From Pieris napi (taxonomy: Eukaryota > Arthropoda > Insecta > Lepidoptera > Pieridae), in contig NC_062238.1 of assembly GCF_905475465.1 (NCBI RefSeq), positions 12,493,368-12,557,367 on the forward strand: a stretch of 64,000 nt of DNA, read 5' to 3'. A model generated the notes under the pieces. The model saw nothing but the letters and a program-made list of their open reading frames with translations, was not told where the DNA came from and searched no databases. Below, one piece after another: positions 35,570-48,060 of the stretch; the stretch's first letter is position 1; each line of letters starts with the position of its first letter. Made by a program: the position numbers and the translations under genes.

Positions 35570-35930
35570 AGGACGTTGAAGAGACAAAACCATCTGACAT
35601 TATCGCCAAAGAAAAATAACGCAAGTGGAAATGGACAGGACATGTAAATCGTAATTCTCAAGAAAGTTGAAATTAAAGATTTAGGTTAAATTAACTACCG
35701 GTCACTAAAGAAGACCAGCACGTGACAGAAGTAACTAAATGATAAATGATTTATTTTCTGTAAGTAGGTTTGTACAAACACTTTTACACGTCAAGCATAT
35801 ATTTTTTTAAACTAGATGAGTTCGACGTTTCCTATCTGACTACTCTGAGAAGAAACGCCGAAACAAACTCAGAGGTCACAGTCTCTTTTAAAGTCCAGAC
35901 ATAATCTTGGTCAGATCATGTGAAGACCCA
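35570..35930. mobile_element. LINE-derived fragments
   Basis: A piece reading KWKWTGHV (about 35620-35645) is typical of LINE C-termini. At 35750-35930 a block with 'ctgagaagaaacgccgaaac' is a relative of 41880-41970. Boundaries are unclear. Confidence 0.4.
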
Positions 35931-36104
35931 CACAGATTGAGTGGACCTGTCAAGTCAGTGCACGCATTTGTCAGTAATCGTGCAGCTCAACTGGACATTG
36001 TTATAGGACTTTGCAACGAGAGACACTGGTCTACGCGACATTTTATATCAACGAACTTAACTTAATATTATTAACTTAATATAAACGATGATAAAAGCTT
36101 TTTA

Positions 36105-36300
36105 TAAGTTTGACGAATACTTAAATGATCCTTGGGATTGATTGAGTGACTCAATACTTGGCGATTAAAAAGAGTGGCGGAAAGTTTCTTGCCAGTTCTT
36201 CTTACCCGCTAGTGACTTGCGAACTAATTATAAATTTACAATAAATTAACTTCTTTTTGACGTTCTACTTATTTACCTATATAAATAATTATGAGTTTGA
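36105..36300 (+). mobile_element. LINE 3' tail
   Basis: Starts with a coding end (EYLNDPWD then stop) and continues with 'agagtggcggaaagtttc' and 'gacttgcgaac', ending in an AT-rich tail. It links the tail family at 430-580 to a LINE. Confidence 0.6.
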
Positions 36301-37625
36301 GTTTGATCTAATCTTGATTACTATTTAAGGTTACCTAAACGTATACCCCGCATTATTATATTACAAAAAAAAACAATTTATAAACTCTTAAAAATGAATA
36401 TTTTGAACACCTCTTAAACATTCAAACCGGGTCTAATCTAAATTTAAATTAAACTGTTTTTATATTTTAATACTTTACCTTATAGATTTGTTATCGATTT
36501 TTTTTTTTTCAAAATAAGAATTGAATGTTTATTTTATAAATGAAATACTTTAGTCTTAAAATTTGATCAAACAGTTATATCTGTTATCAGATTCTCTTAA
36601 CAACACTTGTCAAATCTGCATTTTAAGAACTGCTTAACTTTTTATTTTAGAGAAAAAAAGACACCAAATCTGACAGAAGTAGCTATATCATTTGACAGAT
36701 AGATAAAACTTTATTACACAATAAAAAAGGATGTATACTGTATAGTTAAAAAAGCAAAATACACGAATAATTATCGTACAGTATTTTATTTAGATTAATT
36801 CCTTTTAAAATTAAAAATAACACTTTAACTTAAATTATAACGAGCAGCGGCATCAAGGCACCGGTCTTACTTTTAATCACAAACTACTCAACCAGAAATC
36901 ATATACACCCAACTCGGTCCAACGTCTCATCACCACAATGCTTCACTAAATACTCAATCAGACCTGTGACGTAACTATACCATCTGGGGCCCGTGGCAAA
37001 TTCTTTTGATGGGACCCTATCATTAAAATTCAGTTTTATTTTAATATCTAAACTTCGAGATTTTCAGCTTACTCAATTACACGTTGTATATGTTGCGAGA
37101 GGGAATGGTCTGTAGTCCCCACGTTAGCCCAATGCGTATTGTAGACTTCACATTCATCCAGAGAACATAATATCTCCTGGGAAGGGGCCCCCTTGGGTCG
37201 AGGGCCCGTGGCATTTTGCCAGCCCTGCCACCCTATTGTTACGCCACTGATTAGAACTATCCTGCGTTCCCTGAACGCGCTGACCAAAGTCAAGATGGCG
37301 CCTCGACCCCACTCGAGCCACTCTGATTGGTCGTTACAATATCCGTATATAATGATTGTAAATTATGAAACAATTAAATAACAAATCGAAATCGAATTAA
37401 AAGTAATAGAAGGCATCTCAATTAGTAAACAAAGTAACAATACTAATCACCGGTCAATTGACTCCATCAGAACATTTCCTGATAATCCGTGCATTCCCCA
37501 ATATGTATATAAAAACACAAATAATACATTACTACATGGATTTATTGACGTAACATATCGTGCTTTTAGTAGGTACATTTTAATTAAAATGCAATATTAA
37601 TTTTAATATAATATTTTGCCCATCG
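36301..37625. other. Intergenic 3' of the third SULT gene
   Basis: AT-rich. A GC-richer stretch at about 36960-37260 ('tggggcccgtggcaaattc', 'ggaaggggcccccttggg') looks like a decayed repeat but could not be classified. No gene supported. Confidence 0.4.
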
Positions 37626-40600
37626 TTAAACCGAGAAGGGTAAGTCAGTGCCGGCTAGGTTATCGGCCATCCATCGATTGGCTTTTCCTTTCAATTCCTC
37701 GCTGAAACATTCTTCCCAACCTCGGACTTTACCTAAACAGAAAACAGACATCATTAATCAAAATAAATTGATTTTATATATAAAAATATCAACAAAATAT
37801 CTCGGCGTTTACAGCCCAAACGCAGACTTGGTATTGAAGAGAAAAGTAAAATACTGGCCCCTTTTCATATAAAAATTTGTCGCTCACGTTATTTACGTTA
37901 TCTAAAACTTTGTCAACTACAGGAGGTTAGAGTGAGGGAAATTCAATACGTCGTCAGTGTTAAAAAACTGTTTAGGCCTCAGACATCTGTATCTGTTTTG
38001 TGGTATTTTTTTAGGCAAGTAGGTGATCAACTTTCTGTACCTAACACGCGCTGTCGACTTTTCGTAAGGCATGAAGGTTTCCTTCACGATATTTTTCATG
38101 CGAGTGTTTAATGCACATTGACAGAAAGTCCATTGGTGCAGAACCGTTGTTCCAACTTACGACCTCAGCCCTGCGATTCTATAACTCACTTTTCAAATCT
38201 GAAATCAGTCGTGAAGCAGTCATTTTATGATTTGGCATTCTAATAAACAATAAACTACAAGCTCCCACCTTTTCAGAATGCCAAATCATAAAATGGCTGC
38301 TTCACGACTGATTTGAGAGCGACCGCCGATGCGAAAACCGCTGTGTGAGTTCGAAAAGTGAGTTACAGAATCGCAAGGCTCAGCGACGTGGTCATCAAGG
38401 AAACATCTGGAGCGGACAATCTCCACTTATTACAGTATACAGTTTTGAGGACGATGCGTCTTTCACTTGATCGCCCCATCTGGTTGGTGAACGTCACGTG
38501 ATCTTTTGCCTTCTGTGTTACCAACCACGATATGTTTGTCAACGCGTGTTAACACATCACCCTTAAAACTAAATTAGTCAAACATTGTTTTAACTTAAAC
38601 TGAGTTGGTACTCAGTAACTTAAAGCTGACTGACTGTGGCATTCTAATATTAGGCCAAAACTGCAATTCGTAGTTTAGTTTAATACGTGACTACTGCTAT
38701 TTAAATAAAATTCCTTTAACGGATATAAACGCGAAATTTGATATTAGGAATTCTTTTGGGCACTCTGTGTCTCTCATAATAGCTCTGCAGTAAATAATCG
38801 GAATATCATCTGTATTCTTCCACAAACGAATACCAGTTGTTTATGCTACTACTACAGTACAGTACAGTTTCCGCATTTAAACTGGCTAAGTCCTGGTTAA
38901 CTAAGCCAGCCTTGCTCCTTCCAGAAGCTCAGAAGTTTCCTGGAAACTTCGCAGGCTTCACAGAGCGACCTCACGTCTCTAAGGATTTCTGCTTGGGAAG
39001 CCACAGCCACGCATTCCAAGACTACGTGGGTCATTGTACACTAAAACAGCTTCTGCACAAGGGACTGTCTTTCAAACCAAGTACAAAGAGATGTTTGTTT
39101 AGAAGACAGTGGCCCGTAATTAACTGTCGTATATATTCATTAAGAATATTTAATTTGTGTACCATAAATTGTTAAATTAAGTTAATACCTTTTCTCACGA
39201 ACGAAAATTTTTCTCTAGTAATTCCAGCAGCACTAAACGTGGTATCCCGATTGACAGCTGTATTTGTCTTGAACTTTTCAAAACTAAGATGCTCGCATAG
39301 GCGTCGTATCTGTTCTTCGGTATACTGCTTTCCAAAGAACGTAGACATCCGACGAACGATTGAAGGCAGGTCCTGGTATGTAAAACTTTATAGAATATTA
39401 AAGGCTAACTGTGGTAAGTGGATAAAAATAGTACAGAAGAACAGAGTGTCTTCCCTTTAATAGATACTGTAAGTAGTGTTATTGAACACTTCCTTAGAGA
39501 ATGAGGTTAGCTTTTAATAGTCTTAAGTTAGGCTAGATCAATGTCAAATTTTGTCTTTGTGCAGAGACAATTTATTTTAAAAAACTATTTTGATTAAATG
39601 TATCTAATGTCAGTTCCAGTTCAACCAGTTTCGAAGCTAAATTTTAGACAGTAAAACGTAGAACGAAACATTGTAACCTCGCACAAAATTAACAATGCGG
39701 TCCAAATTGGATTATTAAATATTAAATACATATAATTATGACTGTATGTGGTCACACGATTTTGAATATAACATTAAGGTATTTTGTTTGGTTTGGATTG
39801 TCTAATTACTGTTTTGATAATACGTATAATAACTTTCAGTAATGTTTGCGTGTAAAAAGGAAATAAAACTTACGGTTGATCCTTTATTTTTTTCAAAATT
39901 AAGTAAAAAGTTTAATTCATTATGAAGTTTTATATTAATAAATTTTCATATCAAATGTTTAGGGATTAATCAGAAAGAAAATGGGATAAATATTATTCCA
40001 ATAAAAATTCTTATTCAGTTTAATGATAAATTAAAAATGTTAGTTGATGGGTTAAAAATAGAAAATAAATTATTTATAAATTAAGTAATTTTTCAAGGGT
40101 TGTTTAATTATAGATTTTAAATAAAAATTACAATTTTTATATTTAAAAAATTGTAATTTTAATAAATAATATTCTATCTGACACTGCTAATCTAAATATC
40201 TATATATATAAAAGAAAGTCGTGTTTGTTACAACACTTATAACTCGAGAACGGCTGGACCGATTGCCATGGTTTTTGATTTGTTGGATTTGTTTCCGTCC
40301 CGAATAGCAGAATAAGCAATAAAATATCGGATAAGTTATCGAATAACAATAAATAAATTAATTAATTTAACGAATGCAAAAACCATATGGTGCCATCTGT
40401 TGACAAAAATACGCATCATTTTACGTCGAATTCGTGTCAGTTCAAGAAATTCCGATCTTGAGGTGAATGAGGAGATGCATAACCATGCTTTGATCCTGAT
40501 CAAAAGATGTTGGATATCAGAAAATGCTTAACATGCAGTATCGCCATATTGACGCTAGAGAGAAGATGCCTAATGTGTAAAACTGCCATTCTTCTTTCGC

Positions 40601-43600
40601 AATGGCAAGCAATAAAACATTTCTGTATTTGCAAAAAAGTTGTATTAATGTAATACTTAACATTAATGAAATCCTAAAATAAGTTAAATTAAAGTAACAA
40701 CGATACAATATAAGGTTGTAGGGCGGAACGAAGTTGGCCAGGTCAGCTAGTATTATATACAACAAAGTCGTGTTAGTTACACCACTTATAACTCAAGATC
40801 GCCTGGACCGATGTTAGTTATCTCTTTTTTTGGTGGATTCTTCTACACTCCGAATAGCAGAATAAGTAATAAAATATCGGATAAGTTATCGAATAACAAT
40901 AAATAAATTGATTAATTTTACGAATGCAAACACCATGTGGCGCCATCTGTTGGCAAAATTACGCATCATTTTACATCGAATTCGTGTCAGTTCAAGAATG
41001 AGGATATGCATATAGGTCGGTTATCGAAAGCTGGCGGGTTCACAGTACTAACACTAATGCAATTTCACATACAGTATGTTTCAAAATATGATTTTTTTGC
41101 CATACTATACATTTTAGTCCACTCTGGTTTTAGTAAGGTTGGGTGGGTTGTAAATAAATAAAAATGTGTCAAATACATATAAATATTAGGTGCATACGAG
41201 GGTGGATCCAAAAGTTCTAAGCCAGACAAAGAACGTGAAAGAGTAGTTCGTGTAAATAATTTTTCATTTCTCGACATAAGCTCCATCTAGCTCAACACAC
41301 TTCACTTTTACTTCACTAACTATTCTTTCAATACTCCTCTTAGAAACCCCAGTCGCATCTGATGTCAAATTAAATATAACATTTTTTCATTAAACTGTTT
41401 TTATTAAGATGCTTAAAATAATTAAAAACATTGTGCACCATTTCACGAGATTTCCCTGGTAATGTTTGAAAAAAGATCAACATGTATAAAATAATAATAA
41501 TATAAAACAGTAAAGATCAACATAAACAGTAGCAAAAGAAAAACAATAACTGTCTCTTTTATACTCCTAAGCTTGACCGAGCGCGAGAGAGACGGACAGT
41601 CTTTTCGTGATGTATTTGTGATTGTATTTCAGTTTGACATCACGTCTCGCGCTTATTCACAGACACTACACAAGCACAAAGTGTAAATGTGTTGAAGCCG
41701 CCAGCTTTAGATAACATACCTATAACCATGCTTTGAATCTTGATCGAAGACATGTGCTATCTCATCTCATCAAAAAATATTGTATGTCAGAAAGTGCTTT
41801 AACATGCAGTGAAATGAAATGAAATGAAATGAAATAGTTTATTCTTGCAAGTAGGACTATATAAATCACTTTTACAATGTCTTCCTAAACTAGATGAAGT
41901 CGACATTTCCTAACTGACTGCCCTGAGAAGAAATGTCGAAACAAACTCGGGGGTCTTAGTCTCTTTTATAGTCCAGATAATACAATAATAAATTAATAAA
42001 TTGGTGTAAACAAATGCAGAGTATTTACTGGACTGGTCTTTGGAAGAAAGAACCAGATCGATCTGAGCAAGCCTGTGCCAGCAGACGGCTAGCATGCCCC
42101 GAATAGCTCATGCAGCTCAACCATTTTTGAGGGAGCTGCACAACCCGGTATACAACAATACCGCCAGTGGCACCATAAAAATATGTGGGGCAACAACTCA
42201 CTCAGATCGCCAGCCCAAAATAACTATAGACTAAAATGTATCAAATTATAAATCAAGCAAAAGAGTTTATGATATACCCGCATAATGTTTACACTTACAA
42301 TGGATACAAAATGTATTTTTAAGGTGTACCTTAAATCAAGGAAAAAATAATGAAATTGAAAAATATAATCGAAATACATATAAACATTATTCACTTGGCA
42401 TGTCAAAGTGTAAAATATTGTATGCAAAAGCACAAAACATGTCAGTATTGTAGAAAAAGAAAAAATGAATATGCACTAAGCACAAAACATGTCAGTAATA
42501 TAGAGAAAAAAAAAATGTAAAAAAATGAATATGCACTAAGCACAAACATGTCAATAGAATAAAATAAAATGCATATGCAAAAGCACAAGACATGTCAGAT
42601 TGTAAATATGTACAACATGCAAAAAAAAAAAAAGAAGTGAAAGACAGCTTAAAAAAACCACAAGCGATAGCTGTATAAGCAAGTATCGCATTATTGGCGC
42701 TAGAGAGGAGGCCTTATGAGTAAAACTGCCATTCTTCTTTCGCAATGGCAAGCAATAAAACATTTCTGTATTTGCAAAAAAGTTGTAATAATGTGATTTG
42801 ACGGAACGAAGATAGCCGGGTCAGCTATTAATTTATAATTTGTTACAAAAACATGTAGTAGTTGCTTGTTTTATTTTTTGTATTAGAAATATTTTTTATT
42901 GCATGAGTATTGAGTTACCTACTATAAGAATTAAAATAAGGTAATAAATTCATCTACCATCTGTAACTCACCTTTGACATTTCTTCATAAGTCATGAAAA
43001 ATAAATTAGGATGATCTTTTAGAGCCCAACCTTCCTTGATGTGTTCAAATAATGGTGCACGGATAACTAAAATTGCAATAAATTATTTAATTAGTACTCA
43101 CGATAGAAGGCTGCAAAATGGTCAAGAGCCCTTCATACATTGATATGTTCCCTTCTTTACGGTCCCTAAATCAAATTACCGAAAATACCTCGAAATTTGT
43201 CAAAATAACAAATTTTAATGAGTTATATTTTTCCGAATGTAACTTAAAGTAGTTTAGTAATAAACTGCTTAAATTCCAAATACTTATTTATTCATTTTAT
43301 GCATGTTGTTCCCACGAGAATGTAAGTGCGTCCTCCTATTTCACCATGCCTCTGATGTAATAACTTGGTGTAACGGTTGTAGCTTCTTACAATCATTGTG
43401 TAAATCAAAAATCTTGGCAACTAAAAAGAGTGACGGAGAGTTTATTGCCAGTTCTTCTTTTCCGTCCTACGCCCTTGATTTGAGAACTGGCAGTAAATGT
43501 AAAATTAGAAGTATTTAATATTTATTTCTTTTTTGACGTTCATAAGTGTACATTGTGTTACCTATACTATATGAATAAACGATTTTGACTTTTGACTTTT

Positions 43601-46495
43601 TGAATTCAAAGCACTTACTATTTCCTTCGCAGAATGCATCCCAGTACTTTTCAAATGGTATATCTTTCAGTAGGTAAATTTTCAGAATATTATATAATGA
43701 CACAACCACATCTCTCGGATCTCTTGCAACATATACAACCTGTATCGTGTATAAATAATCTTATAAATTGCTACGGCTTACTAACAATACAGAAATTAAA
43801 AGTATGAACACGAAATATACACATTTTAAGATCAGATAAATTTAAAGTCTTAAAATAAAATAAAATAAATCATTTAGTTAATGTCACAACAAAATTATAC
43901 TCAAGTACACAGAAACGATCGTGCCATGTTTATTTTAGTTTGTAGTAGGTACATACGTACTTTTGTAGTATCAAGAAGACCTGGGGGCATCAGAGAAAGT
44001 GGTAAATGGCTTTTTATGAACCTCGGCGAAGGAGCATTCGGTAACCAATTGAGTGGGGACTCAAACCTTTTTAAGACCTCTTGTGGTAATGACGTGTTTT
44101 CCCCCAACGAGATAATGTTACCGTATAACTGTAAACTGTAAAAATATACATCATTTTTGGCATAATAATTATTAGTTAGGTAATGTATTAGTTGTTATGT
44201 TATAAGCATTTTAAACCTGGAAAGATTAAATAAAAAAAGGGATTAGAAAATAATTGCGAAGATAAGAGATAACTAAAAATTTGGAGAGACCTCATTACGT
44301 CATTAAATCGTAAATAACATAAACTCAATGTAATCGTAGTAGTACAGGCTATTTATCATCTATAATTTATCAGAATAATGATGGAGATATAAAGATATAT
44401 TATCCCGCCTTTGTGCAAATAATTAGCGCCTGCCAAATCTCAACAAAGACTGAAGCAAACATTTAATACGGCGTTCAAGTATCGAATGTGTTTAGGGATT
44501 AATAACAAAAAGTTGAATTCATTTGAGATATAAAAAAAATAACTCTTTTTGTATTTGTTAAAGTAACCTATTTTATATATTTGTATAAGGTTGTGTTTAT
44601 AATCTGATACCACTAATGTAAAAACCCTTGTACGAAATATTGTTAGCTACGTTATATATGATTTCGTTTCGTATAGATCTTTTTTTTCTTGCAATCTACA
44701 ACTCTCCTACTGCCATTATCCGAAATATTAAGAAACTTCAGATCGCAACTGGAAGATTTCTACAGTAATATAGTGAAATACGTCACTCAACTGCACATAC
44801 TGCAATAAGAGCGTAGCAGAGGCAAGACGACGGGCCCCCACTCGCCTATACCCATAGTAAATATATTTGTAGAAAATATGTATATAAAATACCACCACAA
44901 AAGTCGGGGATACTGGGATTTTTATAAAAAAAAACTCCTACTGCCCACAACATTATTATAGTTTAATTTACTAATCACTTACTCTATAGTTGGAATTCTT
45001 TCAGAGAGTACCGTCGCTTTGGCTCTATCATAGTCTAAGTTGTTATTCAAGAGCCAGATCATCTCCTGCGACCAAGTCGTACCTTGAAAAAACAACAAAA
45101 TGCTACGTGATAAATCAAAGAAAGACAGTTATTTAATTGTATGTAACTTAAATGTTAAAATGAGGCAAAATGCCAAAACGATAGTAATTCAAATTTTGAT
45201 TATATATTGTCGACTATAACATAGACGGCAACCGTCTAAGGTTCGTAACATTAGCGTGATTGATCAGTTCAAAAGGGCATTAAAGATACACATCAGAATG
45301 GGCCCATTAGACTAAAATTGGGCTAGCTGATGGCGACGTGTATCTCGTTCGTATATACTTAATATTAAATTTCTCATGTAAATAAAAAATAATTTTTGTA
45401 ATGAGAAATAAAGTTCTTTAAACATTTCAAGAACTTGTGAAAACATGTCAGTGGAACTTCAGAACTGTTTTACAATAATTGACAATTGGCTGAATTTAGC
45501 ACTCTCTAAAAAAGTGCTGATTATATAATTATAACGTCATCTAACTAAACCCTTGCTGTGTCCTTGCTGTATCGCGCTGGTGTCACCTGGAATGGGAACA
45601 AGGTTCGAAAGTCAATATTGAACTCGTCATGTGTATTGCTATTGCAACGGTACACAGTAAGCCTACAGCTCAGATAACAGACAGCATTTTTCAGGAAGAA
45701 TTGTTGTGAAAAGTTCAATAATCCTAAGTAAAACATACTCCATTAAAATCAATTTGTTAGATTGTGCCATTTCTCCCAATTGTTGAATCAATGATTTTAA
45801 ACTGTTTTGACACACTTGGCCCAACTCTCCTCTACTGGCCACGTTCTTTGGTCTAAGAATTAAAGTACCGAGTAAAGTTAATTTTCTTTGAGGCTTAGCA
45901 AAGTTACCAGATCGAGGCAATCCCACAATGAAGATATCATCAGACCGAAGCTTGAAGTTGTAATACTGCGGTCCCAATTCCTTATATCCGCTTGGAAATA
46001 AATACCGTTTCGGCCCCACATGAACCAGTTTCTTGTCATATACTGAAATGTTATTATTTATTTTACTACGATAGAACTTATTAATAGAAATAGTAACCAA
46101 ACGCTATTGTTTAAAACGCTTATATTTTTAAATACCTATCGGCCTGTCCCAGCTGGATATTTATTTTACTAAATGAAAAAAAAGTGAAAGAATTACTGAG
46201 ATCCAATATATTTGAGTTTATTCGTTATAAACATACAAAAATAATTTGTCCTAAAAATAGTATCCATAACTCTTGCACTTTTGCACAAAATTTAATGCAT
46301 TTCGTTTTTTTTGCATTAAGTAGAAGGTTATTCATACTAAACTAATGGACAATCGAAGAGAGCGTTGATAAACAACATTAAAATCGTACAGATATACTCA
46401 CTATACAAGAATTAATGCAAAAATAATTACAACTCACTTTTATTAGGTTCTTGAATATCCTCGATGGCGAAGGGGAATGTATTAGTCGCCTCCAT
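37626..46495 (-). CDS. Cytosolic sulfotransferase (SULT), 8 exons, diverged paralogue
   Basis: Complete third SULT gene with the same eight-exon layout. Exons: 46495-46438, 46042-45908, 45082-44983, 44135-43961, 43739-43619, 43066-42972, 39372-39189, 37732-37626, giving 324 aa. It starts MEATNTFPFAIEDI. Motifs: PAPS loop GLPRSGTTW (60-68) with the canonical Trp; RFIKSH with His141; VVYVARDPRDVVVSLY with Arg162 and Ser170; C-terminal RKGKVRGW (288-295), where the usual second Gly is Arg293. It ends FSV then TAA; a possible AATAAA is at 37541-37546. Intron 6 (39373-42971) holds two head-to-tail Helitrons with nested insertions, and intron 7 holds a SINE and a MITE. Predicted cytosolic; substrate unknown. 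Confidence 0.9.
37972..38163 (-). mobile_element. SINE, interrupted by a MITE
   Basis: Reverse copy of the 7001-7240 SINE ('ttaggcctcagacatctg', 'ggcaagtaggtgatcaac', 'agaaagtccattggtgcag'). It stops at the MITE at 38169-38378, which has inserted into or next to the SINE 5' half. It lies in intron 7 of the third SULT gene. Confidence 0.7.
38169..38378. mobile_element. MITE, same family as 19914-20095
   Basis: Ends ccctgcgattctataactc and an inverted copy at the right (gagttacagaatcgcaagg). 210 bp, flanked by ctcag at 38164-38168 and 38379-38383. Most of the element folds back on itself ('tttatgatttggcattct' with its complement at about 38274-38291). Confidence 0.82.
38384..39188. other. Rest of intron 7 of the third SULT gene
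   Basis: Unclassified. It contains an open frame at 38837-39175 with no family I recognise and no splice context. I do not call it a gene. Confidence 0.4.
39440..39590. repeat. Dispersed repeat shared with 63500-63660
   Basis: Contains 'tgtcttccctttaatagat', 'ctgtaagtagtgttattg' and 'ttgtctttgtgcagagac', which reappear reverse complemented at 63500-63660. Unknown class. It lies in intron 6 of the third SULT gene. Confidence 0.65.
40199..40750 (+). mobile_element. Non-autonomous Helitron
   Basis: Starts tctatatatataaaagaaag, ends ccaggtcagctag and sits between a (40198) and t (40751), the A/T target and TC...CTAG ends of Helitrons. 552 bp, no Rep/helicase. The ends resemble the Lep1-type Helitrons of Lepidoptera (from memory of the family). 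It lies in intron 6 of the third SULT gene. Confidence 0.85.
41013..41722. mobile_element. TA-flanked TIR element containing a mariner remnant
   Basis: Ends taggtcggttatcgaaagc and inverted taggtatgttatctaaagc, with about 30 bp similar, flanked by TA at 41011-41012 and 41723-41724. Inside, on the minus strand, KCVELDGAYVEK or a close variant is followed by a stop, as at the end of mariner transposases. 'cgagggtggatccaaaag' marks a mariner-type terminal sequence. 710 bp; second copy at 57536-58229. The nearly empty site is visible in the neighbouring Helitron. Confidence 0.8.
41808..42685 (-). mobile_element. LINE-type insertion with gaaat repeats and a minisatellite
   Basis: Begins with about five gaaat units (41810-41836), which would be the 3' tail of a reverse-oriented LINE, then 'agtttattcttgcaagtagg' and 'ctgagaagaaatgtcgaaac'. 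It interrupts the second Helitron. At 42424-42600 about four imperfect units near 60 bp, each with 'agcacaaaacatgtcag', form a minisatellite; whether that belongs to the LINE or the Helitron is unclear. Confidence 0.55.
42424..42600. repeat. Minisatellite, ~60-bp unit
   Basis: Four imperfect direct units, each starting 'agcacaaaacatgtcag' or a close variant, with A-rich spacers of varying length and 'aatgaatatgcactaagc' between units. Confidence 0.75.
43330..43600 (+). mobile_element. LINE 3' tail
   Basis: 'ttggtgtaacggttgtagc', 'agagtgacggagagtttat', 'acgcccttgatttgag' and 'cataagtgtacattgtg', ending in 'gaataaacgattttgac'. It is the longest member of this tail family in the window and ends 19 bp before exon 5 of the third SULT gene. 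Confidence 0.6.
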
Positions 46496-47542
46496 ACTGT
46501 ATACTAAAGTAATGCACTCGCTTGAAATAAAAAATAAACGTACTTATATTTAATTCGCAGTCTTATCTTAACTTTAACTAAGTCGTTGTAAATGTGGATA
46601 AGTCGAGTTAAATTTAGCAGATTAGTTTAATTATATTGCAGAAATATACTTTTCACCATTGACGTTTGATAGTTACAAGTGTGAATGAAATAAATTTTGA
46701 TTTTATTTGTAACTTTGTCCGCATAATTTCGTCTCTTCATTAGTAGTTCATTTATAATACATGTAAATTATTAAAGTAAATATAAGGAAGCATGGAGCAG
46801 TGATCTATTTTATCATCTGAGTAGATGTAAACTGCACATGGGCGTGGATGGGGGTGTTTCCCCAGTTGCCCAAAGGCTAATCACGGTGAAACGTTTTTAT
46901 TAAAAGTATTACCAATTTGCCTGGAAGAGATAATTTTATCAGTGTCATACTTGACTGAAACATTATGGAAATCCTAAAAGGAACAAAAAAGCATACTGTA
47001 AATTTTCATGAGAAAATCAAATTTTCCTAATTAATATGACTGAGAAAATTCGTAATTTATTAATATTATTCGAATAAACAATCAATTTACAACAACAATA
47101 AAAAAACCACGAACTATTTTACGAAAATATTAATCAACATACGTACAGACAGAAAAATAATGGGTTATATCTTTAAATTTGTGCAAATATTGTTTTTAGG
47201 TCATATTTAAAAAAGATACATTTTGATTATTTTTATCATCGCATTTGCATTCTTGTAGCCTGAAATGAAATTAATTTATAAAAAATAAAATAAATAGAAT
47301 TTAATTTATACTGCACTTATTTTATCAAATATTAGTTCCGGTAAATTTTCTCTTCGCGTAGATTACGCAAGAATTTTCAAAATTCTTCGGTTCCCATTTG
47401 ACGAGTAAAAACTCAAAACCTGTAGACACAGCTCACTTCTGTATGTTTTAACTTATGATTTTTTTAAACAGGTACTTCGGTTATAAACCTATTCGTTCTT
47501 GGGAACATGGTTTTCCTGAATCGAGACGTGCCGTGTAAGACG
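46496..47542. other. Intergenic 5' of the third SULT gene
   Basis: AT-rich sequence upstream of the SULT start at 46495; the promoter should lie here, but no TATA or other element is convincing. A weak LINE-tail-like stretch lies near 46910. Confidence 0.4.
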
Positions 47543-48060
47543 TAGGTGACATATTTGAGGGTTACCATTGACCGAAAACTCTCCATGCCGCACCAGGTCT
47601 CCAGGGTAGTAGGGAGAGCCAAATGGCCTGAAGACATGCTTTACTACTCCTCTCCGCATCAAGCTCACGTCAAGCAGTGCAACCACCAGAGACTGTGCGC
47701 CGTACAAAATCCACGACGCTACGTGAGGAACGCCACCATAGCGCATCGACGTGTTCACTCACTGGGCCTCCCTCTTGCCAACCGGGGTCTCACCTGGCGG
47801 GAATTCACCGTGAGCCGCGAGTCTGCCCGCTACCACCGACCACGACACCAGGGCCAAGTCGAGAATACTCGTTGGCCGCCCACCACCGGGCGTAACACGC
47901 AGGACACAACACGAAATCACAGGCTATAATAGCCCGCTCATACAGGGCGGTTAGGGGGCCGATACATCACCCGAAAGGAGTTCAGCTCCGAACATGGTAA
48001 TAAAATGTATAAGCTCTCTATGCGAGGGATGTAGCAGAGGCCACAGGAACAAATCAAAAA
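47543..48060 (+). mobile_element. Jockey-type LINE remnant
   Basis: Markedly GC-richer than its surroundings. It reads YLRVTIDRKLSMPHQVSRVVGRAK and, in other frames, AVQNPRRYVRNATIA. These are hallmarks of the C-terminal part of Jockey-clade reverse transcriptases (YLGVxID-, -AVQNKxLR-). It has frame breaks and internal deletion, and ends with an A-rich tail near 48060. Confidence 0.8.

Larger units (their letters stand above)
40752..42827 (+). mobile_element. Second Helitron, head to tail, with nested insertions
   Basis: From 'aaagtcgtgttagttacac' it follows the first Helitron closely ('gaatagcagaataagtaata', 'ttacatcgaattcgtgtcag'). It is interrupted by a TIR element (41013-41722), resumes 'aaccatgctttgaatc', and is interrupted again at about 41808-42685. 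It resumes 'gcgctagagaggaggcc' and ends 'agccgggtcagcta', with ctat instead of ctag. The 5' TC end is missing. Confidence 0.8.

Noticed and set aside
38837..39175. 112-aa open frame as a gene
   Set aside because: It lies inside a SULT intron on the opposite strand, with no recognisable domain, splice context or codon pattern.
42424..42600. CRISPR-like array
   Set aside because: Units are imperfect, contiguous and A-rich with no regular spacers; the window is a eukaryotic genome. It is a minisatellite.
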